Source: Halomonas meridiana
GTDB taxonomy: Bacteria; Pseudomonadota; Gammaproteobacteria; Pseudomonadales; Halomonadaceae
Assembly: GCF_009846525.1 (NCBI RefSeq)
Contig: NZ_CP024621.1
Location: 2,108,001 to 2,172,000, forward strand
DNA: 64,000 nt
Reading direction: 5' to 3'
A model generated the notes under the pieces. That model worked only from the letters and a program-made list of their open reading frames with translations, searched no databases and was not told the origin of the DNA. Every line of letters begins with the position of its first letter. The first letter of the stretch is position 1. The position numbers were made by a program, and so were the translations under genes. Shown piece by piece: positions 63,295-64,000 of the stretch.

Positions 63295-64000
63295 CAAAGT
63301 ACTCAATAATCGCGCATGGCTGCTGGTACTTCCCATGCTGGTGCTGGTGGCGTTTTCCGCCATCATTCCCTTAATGACCGTGGTCAACTACTCGGTGCAG
63401 GACGTGTTGGGCCCTAACGCCCGCTTCTTCACCGGCACCGAGTGGTTCCACAGCATTCTGAACGACTCTGCGCTGCGCGACGCGTTCGTGCGCCAGATTC
63501 TGTTTTCCCTGACCATTCTCGCCATCCAAGTGCCTTTGGGCATTGGCATTGCGCTGATCATGCCCAAACGCGGTTGGCAGGCGTCCGCCGTGCTGATTCT
63601 GATTACTCTACCGCTTCTGATCCCATGGAACGTGGTGGGCAGTATTTGGCAAATCTTCACCCGTGGCGATATCGGCCTCATGGGCTACGGTCTGCGCGAG
63701 CTAGGGATCAACTACAACATCACCCGTAATGCGGGCGATGCCTGGGCAACGATTATTTTGATGGACGTTTGGCACTGGACACCGCTGGTGGCCATGCTCT
63801 GCTACAGCGGGCTGCGTTCTATCCCCGAGGCTTACTACCAAGCCGCGCGTATCGACCGCGCCTCCAAGTGGGCCATCTTCCGCTACATCCAACTGCCCAA
63901 ACTCACCAACGTACTGGTTATTGCGGTGCTGCTGCGCTTTATGCACTCGTTCATGATTTACGCCGAGCCCTTTGTACTGACCGGCGGCGGCCCGGGTAGC
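63287..64000 (+). CDS. glpP: Glycerol ABC transporter permease (GlpP-like), cut by the window end
   Basis: 238 codons from ATG 63287 in the window, without a stop. It is a MalF/UgpA-type permease with hydrophobic helices (WLLVLPMLVLVAFSAIIPLM, LILITLPLLIPWNVVGSIW) and the EAA motif EAYYQAARIDRASKWAIFRY that contacts the ATPases. Overlaps the glpT end by 8 bases. The remaining genes (second permease and binding protein) would lie beyond the window. Confidence 0.8.

Overview
The window is a piece of a gammaproteobacterial chromosome of the Halomonas type (Halomonadaceae). The host genes support this: fxsA-groES-groEL, trmJ, a full betI-betB-betA choline-to-glycine-betaine operon, sodium/proton and potassium transport genes, and a glycerol ABC importer. 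Protein family content and codon use point the same way. No 16S gene is present, so the genus is an inference.

Positions 1 to about 32000 are the right-hand part of a siphovirus-like prophage, mostly on the + strand. Its left part (integrase, lysogeny repressor) lies outside the window. Order: replication and recombination (DnaB-type helicase, NinB-like, YbcO-like, RusA; 2-3033), small unknowns and an HNH-AP2 endonuclease (3030-4438), three stacked terminators, lysis (muramidase, small membrane proteins, overlapping Rz/Rz1 spanins; 4616-6688), packaging and head (terS, terL, DUF1073 portal, MuF, DUF2213, DUF2190 cement, DUF2184 capsid; 7402-14151), connectors (14393-15969), tail (tube, frameshifted chaperone pair, tape measure, tip proteins, fibre; 16043-30917). 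The tail operon is interrupted at 17893-20184 by accessory genes: an orphan HicB-like protein, a KilA-N protein with two ribbon-helix-helix repressors (reminiscent of the P22 immI region) and a small exported protein. The right end carries an exported thermonuclease and an unknown protein on the - strand, then a 3' tRNA-Leu(UAG) fragment that marks the attachment site.

The head module from about 7.4 to 15.9 kb contains about 23 apparent single-base indels in nine genes, 22 of them insertions. The rest of the window shows none that I could see. This is either a local sequence-quality problem or a strongly directional decay, and is the main anomaly.

From 32.1 to 64 kb is host chromosome: unknown membrane and outer-membrane proteins, an SDR, fxsA-groESL with a clear sigma-32 promoter, trmJ, a sodium/proton antiporter, a GntP permease, an MFS gene with a 42-residue membrane peptide, a small K+ channel next to a KefB-like antiporter, a Mn/Zn ABC importer divergent from mntR, a RES-Xre toxin-antitoxin pair, DUF3750, a LysR-MFS divergent pair, SRP RNA, tRNA-Met, an orphan choline-binding protein divergent from betIBA, fadE, and glpS-glpT-glpP (last gene cut by the window end). 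Osmoprotection (choX, betIBA, K+ and Na+ transport) is a recurring theme of the host half.
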